Shown here: positions 16,505 through 23,152 of the stretch, piece by piece
How positions within the stretch are numbered: position 1 is the first letter of the stretch
Layout of the letters: each line of letters starts with the position of its first letter
Origin: a virus
Reading direction: 5' to 3' (one strand)
IMG/VR virus record: IMGVR_UViG_3300022752_000211
Span: 1-34,856 of that record
DNA length: 34,856 bases
Notes under the pieces: model-generated
What the model saw: the letters and a program-made list of their open reading frames with translations, nothing else
Told to the model about the DNA's origin: nothing
The model's database searches: none
Program-made: the position numbers and the translations under genes

Positions 16505-17494
16505 TTAATTAAGTTTTTTTAAAATTTTATCAAATGAATTCTTAGTCAACTGTTTCCAATTATAATCTTTATGTATTTTAGTTGACTGAGCAAAATAATA
16601 TCCTGAATATGCATTAAAGTTTATTGAAACGTCTCTCATAAGTTCAAGTAGGTGTTGATAGTTTGGCTCAAAAACTTTTCCTTCGTGTGGGAATGGCCAA
16701 GGTGAATCTATTAGTTCTGATTTTAATTTTAATGGACCTAAATATTTTTCATAATGTGCCCAGCCGCTTGTACAAATTGTTGGCATGCCAGTTGCTAGTG
16801 CTTGCAGTGGAATAAATCCAAATCCTTCTCCATGGCTTGGATATACTAAAACATCATGAGACTGATACAGGCTTACAAGTTCTTTGTCATTTAAAACATT
16901 TGTAATTACAGACACATTGTTATAATATTTATCTGGAACACCTAAAATATTTTTATCTAGATAATTGTTATATACTCTAGTTGTATTTATTTGATCTGCT
17001 TTAATGGTTAATGAATATCCTTCTTTATTTCCAAACAAACTACCAAATGCATCTAGTACCATTTGTCCAGCTTTTCTTGGTGCTGGTTCTCCTATATGCA
17101 AAAATTTAATTACACCGTCTTCTTTTCTTCTATTTGGTATCCACATAGGATCAATGCCGTGTGGATATACATTAGAAACTTTAAAACCATTATCTTCAAA
17201 TACATTTGCACACCAATCTGAAGTTACCCAGACTTCGTCGCATGCATCCATATAATATTTCCAATCTTCTGGAATTACGGTAGATTCCCATGGTGTATAA
17301 CTAATTTGATATTGATTTTTATGTAATTTAAAATGTGATGGTTGTGAAAAATTTAATTGTAATTTAGATTTTGGATCTTGAAATGGAGTGAAGTGTCCTA
17401 GATTATTTAAAGATTTTATTATATTTTTGCTTGCATATCCGTATCCATTATTAGTTCTTAGGTTAACTATAGGCGTAGAAAATGAAATATTCAT
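16505..17494 (-). CDS. Glycosyltransferase, GT4-like (GT-B fold)
   Basis: A protein of 329 residues. It opens with NNGYGYASKNII, an acceptor-side glycine loop, and has the nucleotide-sugar half with HIGEPAPRKAG, LVYPSHGEGFGFIPLQALATG and MPTICTSGW. In GT4 enzymes the E-x7-E motif binds the donor; here the first Glu (HGEGFGF) is present and the second is Gln (IPLQ), a mild departure. It could decorate phage DNA, virion proteins or the host envelope; a GT32 enzyme also exists at 21253. It is the first gene of the minus-strand block, divergent from the lysozyme operon. Confidence 0.85.
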   Translation of the reverse strand: MNISFSTPIVNLRTNNGYGYASKNIIKSLNNLGHFTPFQDPKSKLQLNFSQPSHFKLHKNQYQISYTPWESTVIPEDWKYYMDACDEVWVTSDWCANVFEDNGFKVSNVYPHGIDPMWIPNRRKEDGVIKFLHIGEPAPRKAGQMVLDAFGSLFGNKEGYSLTIKADQINTTRVYNNYLDKNILGVPDKYYNNVSVITNVLNDKELVSLYQSHDVLVYPSHGEGFGFIPLQALATGMPTICTSGWAHYEKYLGPLKLKSELIDSPWPFPHEGKVFEPNYQHLLELMRDVSINFNAYSGYYFAQSTKIHKDYNWKQLTKNSFDKILKKLN

Positions 17495-17506
17495 AAATTC
17501 TTTCTG

Positions 17507-17521
17507 GTCAACTGAGTTGAC
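17507..17521. promoter_or_regulatory. 15-bp palindrome overlapping a -35 box (candidate operator)
   Basis: GTCAACTGAGTTGAC is a perfect dyad with one central base. It overlaps the TTGACA of the plus-strand promoter at 17517 and lies 13 bases upstream of the divergent glycosyltransferase start, so one bound repressor could control both directions. Related cores occur at 20804 (TAGTCAACTA) and 22955 (TAGTCGACTA). Confidence 0.5.
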
Positions 17522-17546
17522 ACGCTTAAGTAATTAATGCTACTAT
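17517..17546 (+). promoter_or_regulatory. Promoter of the lysozyme operon
   Basis: TTGACA (17517-17522), 18 bp, TACTAT (17541-17546) preceded by TGC as an extended -10. The start point would be about 17553, giving a 26-base leader with AAAGGAGG. Confidence 0.7.
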
Positions 17547-17578
17547 TATAGTTCGTTATCTCTAAAGGAGGAATGCCA

Positions 17579-18139
17579 ATGGAGAGAATCAAACAAAGTT
17601 TGAGCGATGTAGTTCATAATTGGACTGTTATTATAATGATAACATTATTTTTATTTACAGTCCAGCCTGGACCTACAGTTAGCCAAGCTTTAACAACTGC
17701 GCCTGAGAAGGTACAAAAAACCGAAAAACAACTAAAGAGAGAAATAATAAATAAGTTCAGCAATGAAACTTATAAGCATTCTGAAATGCTTGCAGCCGAA
17801 GATTTAAAAGATTTATTATGGGCTGTAGGATTTGAAGGAATTGCTTTAAAAACAGCTTGGGCTGTTGCTATGGTAGAGTCTAACGGGAGACCGCTTGCTC
17901 TAAACGACAACAAATCAACTGGTGATAAATCTTACGGGATTTTTCAAATTAATATGCTTGGAGAACTAGGCATAGATAGATTAGAAAAATTTAATTTAGT
18001 TTCAAATAAGGAATTATTTGACCCAGTAACAAACGCAGAGATAACGTATTATATGACCAATGGCGGAAAAGATTGGTCGTCATGGCCTAACTCAATAGGA
18101 AAGGCCAAGGAGTTGATTAATCAATTCCCTAAAGCTTAA
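17579..18139 (+). CDS. Lytic transglycosylase/lysozyme-like endolysin with N-terminal membrane anchor
   Basis: A protein of 186 residues from the ATG at 17579. I prefer this start to the ATG at 17573 because AAAGGAGG ends at 17571, 7 bases before it. Residues about 15-28 are hydrophobic (WTVIIMITLFLFTV) and serve as signal-anchor. Residues 80-185 are an SLT/goose-lysozyme-like fold: ALKTAWAVAMVESNG with Glu100 as likely catalytic acid, then SYGIFQIN at 118-125, the usual partner motif. It should cut peptidoglycan glycan strands. A signal-anchor release type would be activated when the holin depolarises the membrane; this is inference. Confidence 0.87.
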   Translation: MERIKQSLSDVVHNWTVIIMITLFLFTVQPGPTVSQALTTAPEKVQKTEKQLKREIINKFSNETYKHSEMLAAEDLKDLLWAVGFEGIALKTAWAVAMVESNGRPLALNDNKSTGDKSYGIFQINMLGELGIDRLEKFNLVSNKELFDPVTNAEITYYMTNGGKDWSSWPNSIGKAKELINQFPKA

Positions 18140-18148
18140 GGAGCAATT

Positions 18149-18361
18149 TTGCGACGGATACAATATGTATCTCAATATATAGCTTTATCAGAAGATGGTC
18201 TTGTGCCTAGGCTTGAGTGCCCAATGGACCAAGGCCTTCTTCAATCTAATTTAGATTTGGAAGACAATATATACTTATATTGTTTATCATGCTCCTATAA
18301 AAAATTTATTGGAGAAAAATTGTATAACGATATGAAAGAAAGAGTTGGTAAAAATGTCTGA
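18149..18361 (+). CDS. Small Cys-containing protein, TTG start
   Basis: A protein of 70 residues starting with TTG after AAGGAG (6 bases). It has ECPMDQG and YLYCLSCSYKKFIG, i.e. a single Cys followed by a CxxC knuckle, close to a zinc ribbon but with one Cys replaced by Asp. Function unknown. It is in the lysozyme operon and its end overlaps the next gene by 8 bases. Confidence 0.65.
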   Translation: MRRIQYVSQYIALSEDGLVPRLECPMDQGLLQSNLDLEDNIYLYCLSCSYKKFIGEKLYNDMKERVGKNV

Positions 18362-18575
18362 CAATAACAAGCAAGCCAAAGATCTTGAAGATAATTTGCC
18401 TATGGTAAATTATATAATGCTACATAGAATATACGATGTTTTAACGTTATTAGCAAAATACTCATCAAAGGATGATGGAGATGAGGTGGCTAAACTGATA
18501 GAGTATCATGAAAAGGGATTTTTATTAGGCCCAGCCCCTGCATTTACAACAGAAGGTGGAGACTCAAATGAATAA
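18354..18575 (+). CDS. Hypothetical small protein of the lysozyme operon
   Basis: A protein of 73 residues from the ATG at 18354 (MSDNNKQAKDLEDN), chosen over an in-frame TTG three codons earlier. It has one amphipathic helix (MLHRIYDVLTLLAKYSS) followed by an acidic stretch and a Gly/Pro-rich tail (LLGPAPAF). No family recognised. It overlaps genes on both sides, which implies coupled translation. Confidence 0.6.
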   Translation: MSDNNKQAKDLEDNLPMVNYIMLHRIYDVLTLLAKYSSKDDGDEVAKLIEYHEKGFLLGPAPAFTTEGGDSNE

Positions 18576-18756
18576 AGAAGAAATTATTAAATTAATGCTA
18601 GATGGATTTATTGAGGATATGAAATATATGTATTCTAATAGCGGAATTTCTGAAGAGGAATCTACTAATCATATTGAACAAGGTAAATTTAGTTTTGAAT
18701 TAATTTGTACAAATACATATCAAAGATTATTAGAAAAAGGTTTGATAAAAGAATAA
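18568..18756 (+). CDS. Hypothetical small acidic protein
   Basis: A protein of 62 residues starting MNKEEIIKLMLDGF. The ATG at 18568 follows AAGGTGGAG by 6-7 bases, better than the in-frame GTG at 18556. Mostly helical, with no recognised motif. It is the last gene before the terminator at 18772. Confidence 0.62.
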   Translation: MNKEEIIKLMLDGFIEDMKYMYSNSGISEEESTNHIEQGKFSFELICTNTYQRLLEKGLIKE

Positions 18757-18771
18757 AGTTTTATAATATCT

Positions 18772-18807
18772 ATAAGCCCTGGTCTATTGACTAGGGCTTA
18801 TTTTTTT
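18772..18807 (+). terminator. Terminator of the lysozyme operon
   Basis: ATAAGCCCTGGTC / TATT / GACTAGGGCTTAT with one mismatch, followed by seven T. A textbook intrinsic terminator 15 bases after the last gene. Confidence 0.92.
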
Positions 18808-18821
18808 GAGTAAATTTAAAA

Positions 18822-18905
18822 TTACTCTGGTTTTGATTTATGAGGATTTTCACATGTACATGCTTCACAGCATTTAATTGATACCTCGTTTGTATTTTCG
18901 GTCAT
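18822..18905 (-). CDS. Tiny Cys-rich peptide
   Basis: A peptide of 27 residues, MTENTNEVSIKCCEACTCEN followed by PHKSKPE. It has four Cys in CCEACTC plus a His, which could bind one zinc or iron. AGGAAA precedes the ATG directly and TATAAT lies 5 bases upstream of that in the divergent promoter. Too short for certain recognition. It is the only minus-strand gene between two plus-strand units. Confidence 0.5.
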   Translation of the reverse strand: MTENTNEVSIKCCEACTCENPHKSKPE

Positions 18906-18910
18906 TTTCC

Positions 18911-18936
18911 TATTATATCATATAGATGATATAATA
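18911..18936. promoter_or_regulatory. Symmetric divergent -10 region
   Basis: TATTATATCAT / ATAG / ATGATATAATA is a perfect 11-bp inverted repeat. Each arm reads TATAAT outward: one toward the Cys-rich peptide (minus), one toward the 2OG oxygenase at 18963 (plus). It may be two back-to-back promoters, an operator, or both. Confidence 0.5.
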
Positions 18937-18962
18937 TTGATATAAAAAAGGAGGAATGTTAT

Positions 18963-19772
18963 ATGTTTTATGATGACCCAAGATGCACAAAATTAGCCGA
19001 TAGAATTTTTATATACAAAAACATCATTCCTAAAGATATTTTAGAGGATCTTCAAAAAGACCTTAATGATTTTAAAATAGATAGGGATGAAAATTATTGG
19101 AGTGTTAGAAATTGGTATAAAGATAAAATGACTAAGCCATATCCTAGTACATTTAAATTATGGAAATTTATGTCAGAATTAATTTATCCAGAAATTGTTT
19201 TGCATCCAGTAAGAAATTTTATGGTTTCTCAACCTGATGACGACGGCATGTTTGTTCATACTGACAGTCCTGGAAAAGATAAATGTGATTTATTGCTTGA
19301 AATAGACCAATGGTCAACATGTTGTGATCTTGAATATGGAATGATTGCATACACTGGTGAATTTACTGGTGGTGCTTTATATTACCCCAATATAAATCCA
19401 GATGGTACTGAAAAAACTGGGGATATGCGTATTGATGCAAAAAAACTTTATGAACCTTGTTTTGAAGTCCAACCAGAACCAGGAGATATAGTATTACATG
19501 GTGCTTGTGTGCCATATGATCATGGTGTTAGAGAAGTAAATAGTGGTATTCGATTTGCCTTTTCTTGTTTTTCATTACTAGCAAAAGATAATCCAGGAAC
19601 TTTTTATAATTATAAAAGTCCAGAATGGTATCAACAAATAGGAAATATTGAAAATCCAAACGATGAACAATTAAATGAATGGAATACGCCATTAAAGTTA
19701 AATCCACAATTTATAGATGAAATAGATAAAAGAACAAAATTATTAAATGAAAGTAAAGGCTGGGATCAATAA
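18963..19772 (+). CDS. 2OG-Fe(II) oxygenase, divergent fifth member
   Basis: A protein of 269 residues. HxD is His99-Asp101 (MFVHTDSPG), distal His187 in YDHGVRE and Arg197 in SGIRFAFSCF bind Fe and 2-oxoglutarate. Between them YTGEFTGGALYYP replaces the YEGGELYF of the left-end group, and the insert CDLLLEIDQWSTCCDLEYG is unique, so the substrate differs from those of the other four. The DHGVREVNSGIR motif resembles the 490-1155 enzyme (SHGVKEITSGIR). AAAGGAGG lies 8 bases before the ATG. Confidence 0.88.
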   Translation: MFYDDPRCTKLADRIFIYKNIIPKDILEDLQKDLNDFKIDRDENYWSVRNWYKDKMTKPYPSTFKLWKFMSELIYPEIVLHPVRNFMVSQPDDDGMFVHTDSPGKDKCDLLLEIDQWSTCCDLEYGMIAYTGEFTGGALYYPNINPDGTEKTGDMRIDAKKLYEPCFEVQPEPGDIVLHGACVPYDHGVREVNSGIRFAFSCFSLLAKDNPGTFYNYKSPEWYQQIGNIENPNDEQLNEWNTPLKLNPQFIDEIDKRTKLLNESKGWDQ

Positions 19773-19777
19773 ATCTG

Positions 19778-19806
19778 TTGACTTTGAAAAATAATAATTA
19801 TACAAT
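19778..19806 (+). promoter_or_regulatory. Promoter of a small structured RNA
   Basis: TTGACT (19778-19783), exactly 17 bp, TACAAT (19801-19806). The predicted start at 19813 falls on the first base of a stem, and there is no open frame before the terminator. Confidence 0.78.
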
Positions 19807-19812
19807 TATTTT

Positions 19813-19888
19813 GTAAGTCGAGCTTAGGCTCCTTACGTAGCTACAATAAGTAGCAAAACCCAATCGGATCCGCCTCTGATTGGGTTTT
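19813..19888 (+). ncRNA. Predicted 76-nt structured small RNA
   Basis: The predicted transcript is almost entirely paired. Hairpin 1: GTAAG..GAGC / TTAG / GCTC CTTAC (19813-19836) with a 2-base bulge. Hairpin 2: GCTAC / AATAA / GTAGC (19840-19854). Hairpin 3 is the terminator: AAAACCCAATC / 12-base loop / GATTGGGTTTT (19855-19888). There is no start codon with a frame. GGCUCCUUAC in hairpin 1 is complementary to Shine-Dalgarno-type sequence, for instance TAAGGAGC at 18138, so a translational role is possible. No known RNA family is recognised. Confidence 0.65.
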
Positions 19889-19908
19889 ATACTATATTGG
19901 TGTATAAT
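19880..19908 (+). promoter_or_regulatory. Promoter giving a leaderless message
   Basis: TTGGGT (19880-19885), 17 bp, TATAAT (19903-19908). Six bases separate TATAAT from ATG at 19915, so transcription should start at the A of the ATG. Confidence 0.5.
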
Positions 19909-19914
19909 TATATT

Positions 19915-20064
19915 ATGAGTCCAAGACACTTTTCTAAGCAAATATTTAGTCCTTATTTTCAATCAGACCATTACAAAAATGAAAGTAATGAGCTTAAAAT
20001 GCAAAATAAACTTGAAGCATTTCTTAAAAAAATATTGTTTTGGAATAAGTTATTTAAAAACTAA
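19915..20064 (+). CDS. Small basic hypothetical protein, leaderless
   Basis: A protein of 49 residues, MSPRHFSKQIFSPYFQSDHY then a basic C-terminal helix (KLEAFLKKILFWNKLFKN). There is no Shine-Dalgarno sequence; a TATAAT box 6 bases upstream predicts leaderless translation. Its last 15 bases overlap tail-to-tail with the gene on the other strand. The amphipathic basic C-terminus could touch membrane or nucleic acid. Confidence 0.5.
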   Translation: MSPRHFSKQIFSPYFQSDHYKNESNELKMQNKLEAFLKKILFWNKLFKN

Positions 20065-20547
20065 AAATTTTCTTCTAGGGTATGGCTTAATACCTTCAAC
20101 CTCAACATTTGGCATATCTAAAAATGCTTTAAAATAAACCTTTTTATAATTACATAAAGTTTCTATTTGATCAAAATATGAATGATCATGAACATCTCTA
20201 GAGTATTCTATTACTGCTATTTTTGACTTTTTAAATAATTGAATAAAAGCATCCCATTGATCTTGTCCACCTTCTATGGCTAACCCTAAGCAAGATAATG
20301 AAAAATTAATTGGATTAACTTCTTGCAAGAAGGTTTTAACGTCTTTATTGTATCCTCCTGCAAATGTATTAAGTGGGTCTATAGATATCAATTCACCTTT
20401 AACATTAAGCGGAACCTTATAAGCTCCTATATCTACTACTAAGAGTTCGTCTGCTAAAAAATATTCAGCCATTCTTTGTCTAATAGTATATGGTTCTTCA
20501 TTTAAATATTCCCAGAGGGGCTCATCTCCTCTAATATATTGTTCCAT
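20050..20547 (-). CDS. Hypothetical protein, FkbM/methyltransferase-like fold possible
   Basis: A protein of 165 residues. LLVVDIGAYKVPLN followed by GELISIDPLN looks like motifs I and II of a Rossmann-type methyltransferase (hhDhGa..., acidic end of strand 2), and IEGGQDQWDAFIQLFKKSKIAVIEYSRD like later strands of FkbM-family enzymes, but the glycine loop is short (DIGAY rather than DxGxG). It may have lost SAM binding. It lies between two small leaderless genes. Function uncertain. Confidence 0.55.
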   Translation of the reverse strand: MEQYIRGDEPLWEYLNEEPYTIRQRMAEYFLADELLVVDIGAYKVPLNVKGELISIDPLNTFAGGYNKDVKTFLQEVNPINFSLSCLGLAIEGGQDQWDAFIQLFKKSKIAVIEYSRDVHDHSYFDQIETLCNYKKVYFKAFLDMPNVEVEGIKPYPRRKFLVFK

Positions 20548-20691
20548 AGTTATAGGATACTAAATCCTCTCAATTAGTGCAATTGCAAAAATTTCAGTGC
20601 GTCGAAAGTAGAGAACCCATACTTACCCCTAGCTATATACCCAGAAAATCGGGATATAGGCCTTAGAAGGCTTTTAAAGGCTATTTTAAAT

Positions 20692-20775
20692 TTAGGCTAA
20701 GATGTAAGCAAATGCTATATATGCCATCATAATGATTAAAGAACTTGCTACTAATTTCTGATAAATAGATCTCAT
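20692..20775 (-). CDS. Tiny membrane peptide, leaderless
   Basis: A peptide of 27 residues, MRSIYQKLVASSLIIMMAYI then AFAYILA: a basic N-terminus and one hydrophobic helix. No Shine-Dalgarno is present, but a consensus promoter (TTGACT-17-TATAAT) ends 6 bases before its ATG, predicting leaderless translation. The promoter is the main support. Confidence 0.5.
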   Translation of the reverse strand: MRSIYQKLVASSLIIMMAYIAFAYILA

Positions 20776-20781
20776 ATATGT

Positions 20782-20810
20782 ATTATATATCTGATATATA
20801 TCTTAGTCAA
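20782..20810 (-). promoter_or_regulatory. Promoter for the tiny membrane peptide
   Basis: Minus strand TTGACT (20810-20805), 17 bp, TATAAT (20787-20782). The -35 sits in TAGTCAACTA (20804-20813), a near-palindrome similar to the one at 22955-22964. Confidence 0.65.
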
Positions 20811-20828
20811 CTAGAATATATATGTAGA

Positions 20829-20987
20829 TTATATACTCCACCATATAGCTGGAGGATTGGGACCAACTACGTATGTATGGACCTTATGGCATCTATTAAT
20901 GTATTCCCAATCAGTCTCATGATCTACTGGTATTGGTCTGAGATCAAAGTCCCAAATTTTTATTTCCCCGCTTTTTAAATCTTTCAT
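20829..20987 (-). CDS. Small hypothetical protein
   Basis: A protein of 52 residues, MKDLKSGEIKIWDFDLRPIP...VVGPNPPAIWWSI. Its composition (Trp, Asp, Pro balanced, no low complexity) looks like a real folded protein. TATACT lies 6 bases before the ATG, matching the leaderless spacing of its neighbours. No family recognised. Confidence 0.5.
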   Translation of the reverse strand: MKDLKSGEIKIWDFDLRPIPVDHETDWEYINRCHKVHTYVVGPNPPAIWWSI

Positions 20988-21252
20988 ATCTTAAGTATAT
21001 CTTTATATTATTATAATCTATTATATTATGTTCTTTTAATTGGATACTTCCAGATTTGGAGCATACAACCCCTACACCCCTTTTTTTGTAAAAGGACCCC
21101 GAAATTGTCTTTTAAGGTTGTAAGCCTGCAATTCATCGGTTGAATAATCTATGGATTAGATCATCAGACTAATAACTTCCGTCATTGTCGCACTTGGAGT
21201 TTAACCCCTTGATATTATCTCCGAAAACTGTCCAAGGCTAAGATTGTAGCAT
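20988..21252 (-). other. Gene-free stretch, possible long leader or RNA
   Basis: No frame with coding signs. It is less AT-rich than its surroundings between 21100 and 21240. On the minus strand a promoter at 21272-21243 would start a transcript near 21236 that can fold CCTTG/CAAGG (21237-21206), GGGG/CTCC and TAAAAGAC/GTCCTTTTA pairs. No terminator run of T follows, so this may be a structured leader for the genes at 20987 and below rather than a separate RNA. Confidence 0.3.
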
Positions 21253-21272
21253 TTAAAAAATTAGTCTGTCAA
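21243..21272 (-). promoter_or_regulatory. Promoter inside the end of the GT32 gene
   Basis: Minus strand TTGACA (21272-21267), 18 bp, TACAAT (21248-21243) with TGC before it (extended -10). It lies across the last codons and stop of the glycosyltransferase gene. Confidence 0.6.
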
Positions 21273-21906
21273 GCGGTATTTCTTCTTCAGGTTTTAAATG
21301 ATCTCCATGATCTATTGCATTAAGTGTAAATGCTATATCATCTCTAAGTATAACTTCTGCGCCAAAAGTTAAATTATTAATTATAAATTTAGCTCTACTC
21401 AATTTTTGCTCATCAGTTAAAGATGAATCTTCCAAATTTAATGGTTTTAAAAATTTATCTAAAATAGATTTTAAAAAGTTTGATCCTTTTGGAGCTATAA
21501 AATTAGAATTATTAGATCCAATTTTTTTATGCTGAGGATCATTTGTACAAATTATACTGTAGTCCATTTTAAGATCATCAGCCTCTATGACAGCCCTATT
21601 TAAACAATTTGGGACCACAGGAATAGAATCAAGATCAGCGTAAGATCCACCATTTTTCCATATTATTGCAGCCCTCCAGATTTCAGACTGAGTTACTCCA
21701 TGCAAATGATCGTATCTATCTTCTCCAGACAAATTTTTAATAAATCCATTATTAACTAAAAATTGTTTTCTTTCTTCCGCATTATGATATACATATTGCC
21801 AATCTAAATTCCTAGATTTCCATAAAAAAACATTTTCTTTATACTCTTCTGGAAGGTTATCAAAATTATGGTTATGGGTTTGCCAAATAATTTTAGATAT
21901 ACTCAT
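21253..21906 (-). CDS. Glycosyltransferase, GT32-like (DXD sugar transferase)
   Basis: A protein of 217 residues. SKIIWQTHN at the N-terminus and QSEIWRAAIIWKNGGSYADL-DSIPV in the middle are the signature of OCH1/GT32-type transferases; the Asp-Leu-Asp is the metal/nucleotide-sugar DXD motif. Later NSNFIAPKGSNFLKSILDKF fits the family. It could add a sugar to phage DNA, capsid or host wall polymer. Upstream region has no strong ribosome site. It is the second glycosyltransferase in the window. Confidence 0.85.
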   Translation of the reverse strand: MSISKIIWQTHNHNFDNLPEEYKENVFLWKSRNLDWQYVYHNAEERKQFLVNNGFIKNLSGEDRYDHLHGVTQSEIWRAAIIWKNGGSYADLDSIPVVPNCLNRAVIEADDLKMDYSIICTNDPQHKKIGSNNSNFIAPKGSNFLKSILDKFLKPLNLEDSSLTDEQKLSRAKFIINNLTFGAEVILRDDIAFTLNAIDHGDHLKPEEEIPLDRLIF

Positions 21907-21925
21907 ATTGTTATTATATCAAATG

Positions 21926-21997
21926 TAGCTCCAACGGGAATCGAACCCGTCTTACCGCCGTGAAAGGGCGATGTCCTAACCGATAGACGATGAAGCC
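21926..21997 (-). tRNA. tRNA-Glu (anticodon TTC)
   Basis: A full cloverleaf on the minus strand: acceptor GGCTTCA/TGGAGCT (with wobble pairs), anticodon stem CGCC/GGCG with loop CTTTCAC (anticodon TTC, plus-strand 21962-21964), T arm ACGGG/TTCGATT/CCCGT. No CCA is encoded. It reads GAA, a codon that is abundant in these AT-rich genes. Confidence 0.93.
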
Positions 21998-22001
21998 AAA
22001 A

Positions 22002-22094
22002 CTAAGATGCTATAACAATAGAAAGAATAACTATTACTGCCAAAAATGCGCCAATTATTATTGCGCCTTCTGGTGTTAATTTATTATGCTCCAT
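22002..22094 (-). CDS. Tiny membrane peptide between two tRNAs
   Basis: A peptide of 30 residues: MEHNKLTPEGA then a single hydrophobic helix (IIIGAFLAVIVILSIVIAS). AAGGAGGTAATT before the ATG is a strong ribosome site with 6-base spacing, which makes it likely real despite its size. It sits between tRNA-Asn and tRNA-Glu on the same strand. Confidence 0.68.
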   Translation of the reverse strand: MEHNKLTPEGAIIIGAFLAVIVILSIVIAS

Positions 22095-22116
22095 AATTAC
22101 CTCCTTGTAATATATG

Positions 22117-22189
22117 CTGGTCCACCAGGGCTCGAACCTGGGACATCAGAGTTAACAGCTCTGCGCTCTGCCAGCTGAGCTATGGACCA
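22117..22189 (-). tRNA. tRNA-Asn (anticodon GTT)
   Basis: Minus-strand cloverleaf: acceptor TGGTCCA/TGGACCA, D arm GCTCAGCTGGCAGAGC, anticodon stem CAGAG/CTCTG with loop CTGTTAA, T arm CCAGG/TTCGAGC/CCTGG. No encoded CCA. AAC/AAT codons are common in the fibre genes. Confidence 0.94.
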
Positions 22190-22265
22190 ATTAGACCAGT
22201 ATACTAAATACAGAGCAAAATTAAAAGTGAATTGCGGAAAAAAGTGCGACGGCGGAAATAAGAGA

Positions 22266-22928
22266 CTAATTTATACCCAATGCTCCATATATTTCTTGCA
22301 TAAGCATATTATATATACTAACCCTATATTTATAGAGTAATCTATCAGTATTTTTTTCAATATGATTCATAGTAAATTCATTTAATCCAGTTGACTGATA
22401 TATTTGTTGTTGAGTAATAGTGGGACCTAGACCCAATCGTAATGAATGTTTTTGAAGAGATTCACAAAGTTTTTTATTTTCAATTTCTCTTAATTCGTAA
22501 CTATATTCTGGTAGACCTTCTTCTTTTCTTACTATTGTTTCAACAAACTGAGGATGTGGCTCAATTATACGTATCTTAGATTCTGGAAAATTTTCTTTTA
22601 AATTTTTAATATATCTAATAACCATTTGATCTACAATGGTGTTATATTTAGGTAAATAATTTTTTACGTCAATATAGCCAAACCAACATAATATTAACCC
22701 GTCATCTTTTATATCTTTAAATGATAGTAATTTAGGCCATGATTCTGGTAAACCACTTTCAAAATTATATGATATAGTATCACTTGATTTATAACCTAAA
22801 GCATCAAAATTAAATATATTAGCTCCGCCCACTCCCCAAACCTGAAAATTAATATTGCTATTTTTAAAATTATGACATTCAGCAATTCTAAGAACATTAC
22901 AATCACCAATTAAATATACATTTTGCAT
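22266..22928 (-). CDS. Hypothetical protein, SGNH-hydrolase-like
   Basis: A protein of 220 residues. VYLIGDCNVLRIAECHNF near the N-terminus resembles block I of SGNH/GDSL hydrolases (GDSH-x-x-R in many phage versions) but has Cys where the catalytic Ser should be. LILCWFGYIDVKNYL resembles the middle G-x-x-D/N block. A C-terminal FTMNHIEKNTDRLL may supply the His. If correct it could add or remove acyl groups from glycans, which fits the neighbouring glycosyltransferases. Assignment is tentative. Confidence 0.5.
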   Translation of the reverse strand: MQNVYLIGDCNVLRIAECHNFKNSNINFQVWGVGGANIFNFDALGYKSSDTISYNFESGLPESWPKLLSFKDIKDDGLILCWFGYIDVKNYLPKYNTIVDQMVIRYIKNLKENFPESKIRIIEPHPQFVETIVRKEEGLPEYSYELREIENKKLCESLQKHSLRLGLGPTITQQQIYQSTGLNEFTMNHIEKNTDRLLYKYRVSIYNMLMQEIYGALGIN

Positions 22929-23025
22929 ATCTCTATTATATAATATAAATATTCTAGTCGACTAATATATTCATATTTACCAAAATGTTAATATAGATTT
23001 TATTTGTATGATCCAGGGTTTTAAA

Positions 23026-23120
23026 ATGTCCGATTTGTCCAGATAGAGCGACCATATGTGATTAACCTCACACGATTATTCTAAAATAATTCTAGAAATG
23101 TCCGACATGTCCGATTTGTG
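23026..23120 (+). repeat. ATGTCCGATTTGT repeats
   Basis: ATGTCCGATTTGT occurs at 23026-23038 and 23107-23119, the second preceded by a half copy ATGTCCGAC at 23098. Another exact copy is at 34137-34149 and a one-base variant at 34174-34186, i.e. at the far end of the same gene block. Probably protein-binding sites. Confidence 0.6.
23057..23072. promoter_or_regulatory. CRP/GlxR-like dyad TGTGA-N6-TCACA
   Basis: TGTGATTAACCTCACA has both half-sites perfect for a CRP-family site. Related dyads are at 24429, 24522, 25690, 26880 and 32075, each upstream of an early promoter. The protein that would bind is not in this window; a host CRP/GlxR-type regulator is the obvious candidate (inference). Confidence 0.5.
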
Positions 23121-23128
23121 ATAGGCAT

Positions 23129-23152
23129 AATGTCAGTCCCCCATGTTAGGAT
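23129..23152 (+). promoter_or_regulatory. Early promoter module 1
   Basis: ATGTCA (23130-23135), 11 bp, TAGGAT (23147-23152), with TGT directly before the -10 box. It drives the first early gene at 23264 through a leader with the 17-base GTGAGCCTAGCAAATAA repeat. Confidence 0.5.

Noticed and set aside
21100-21250. tmRNA or degenerate tRNA
   Set aside because: No acceptor/T-arm pairing or tag frame could be found on either strand.
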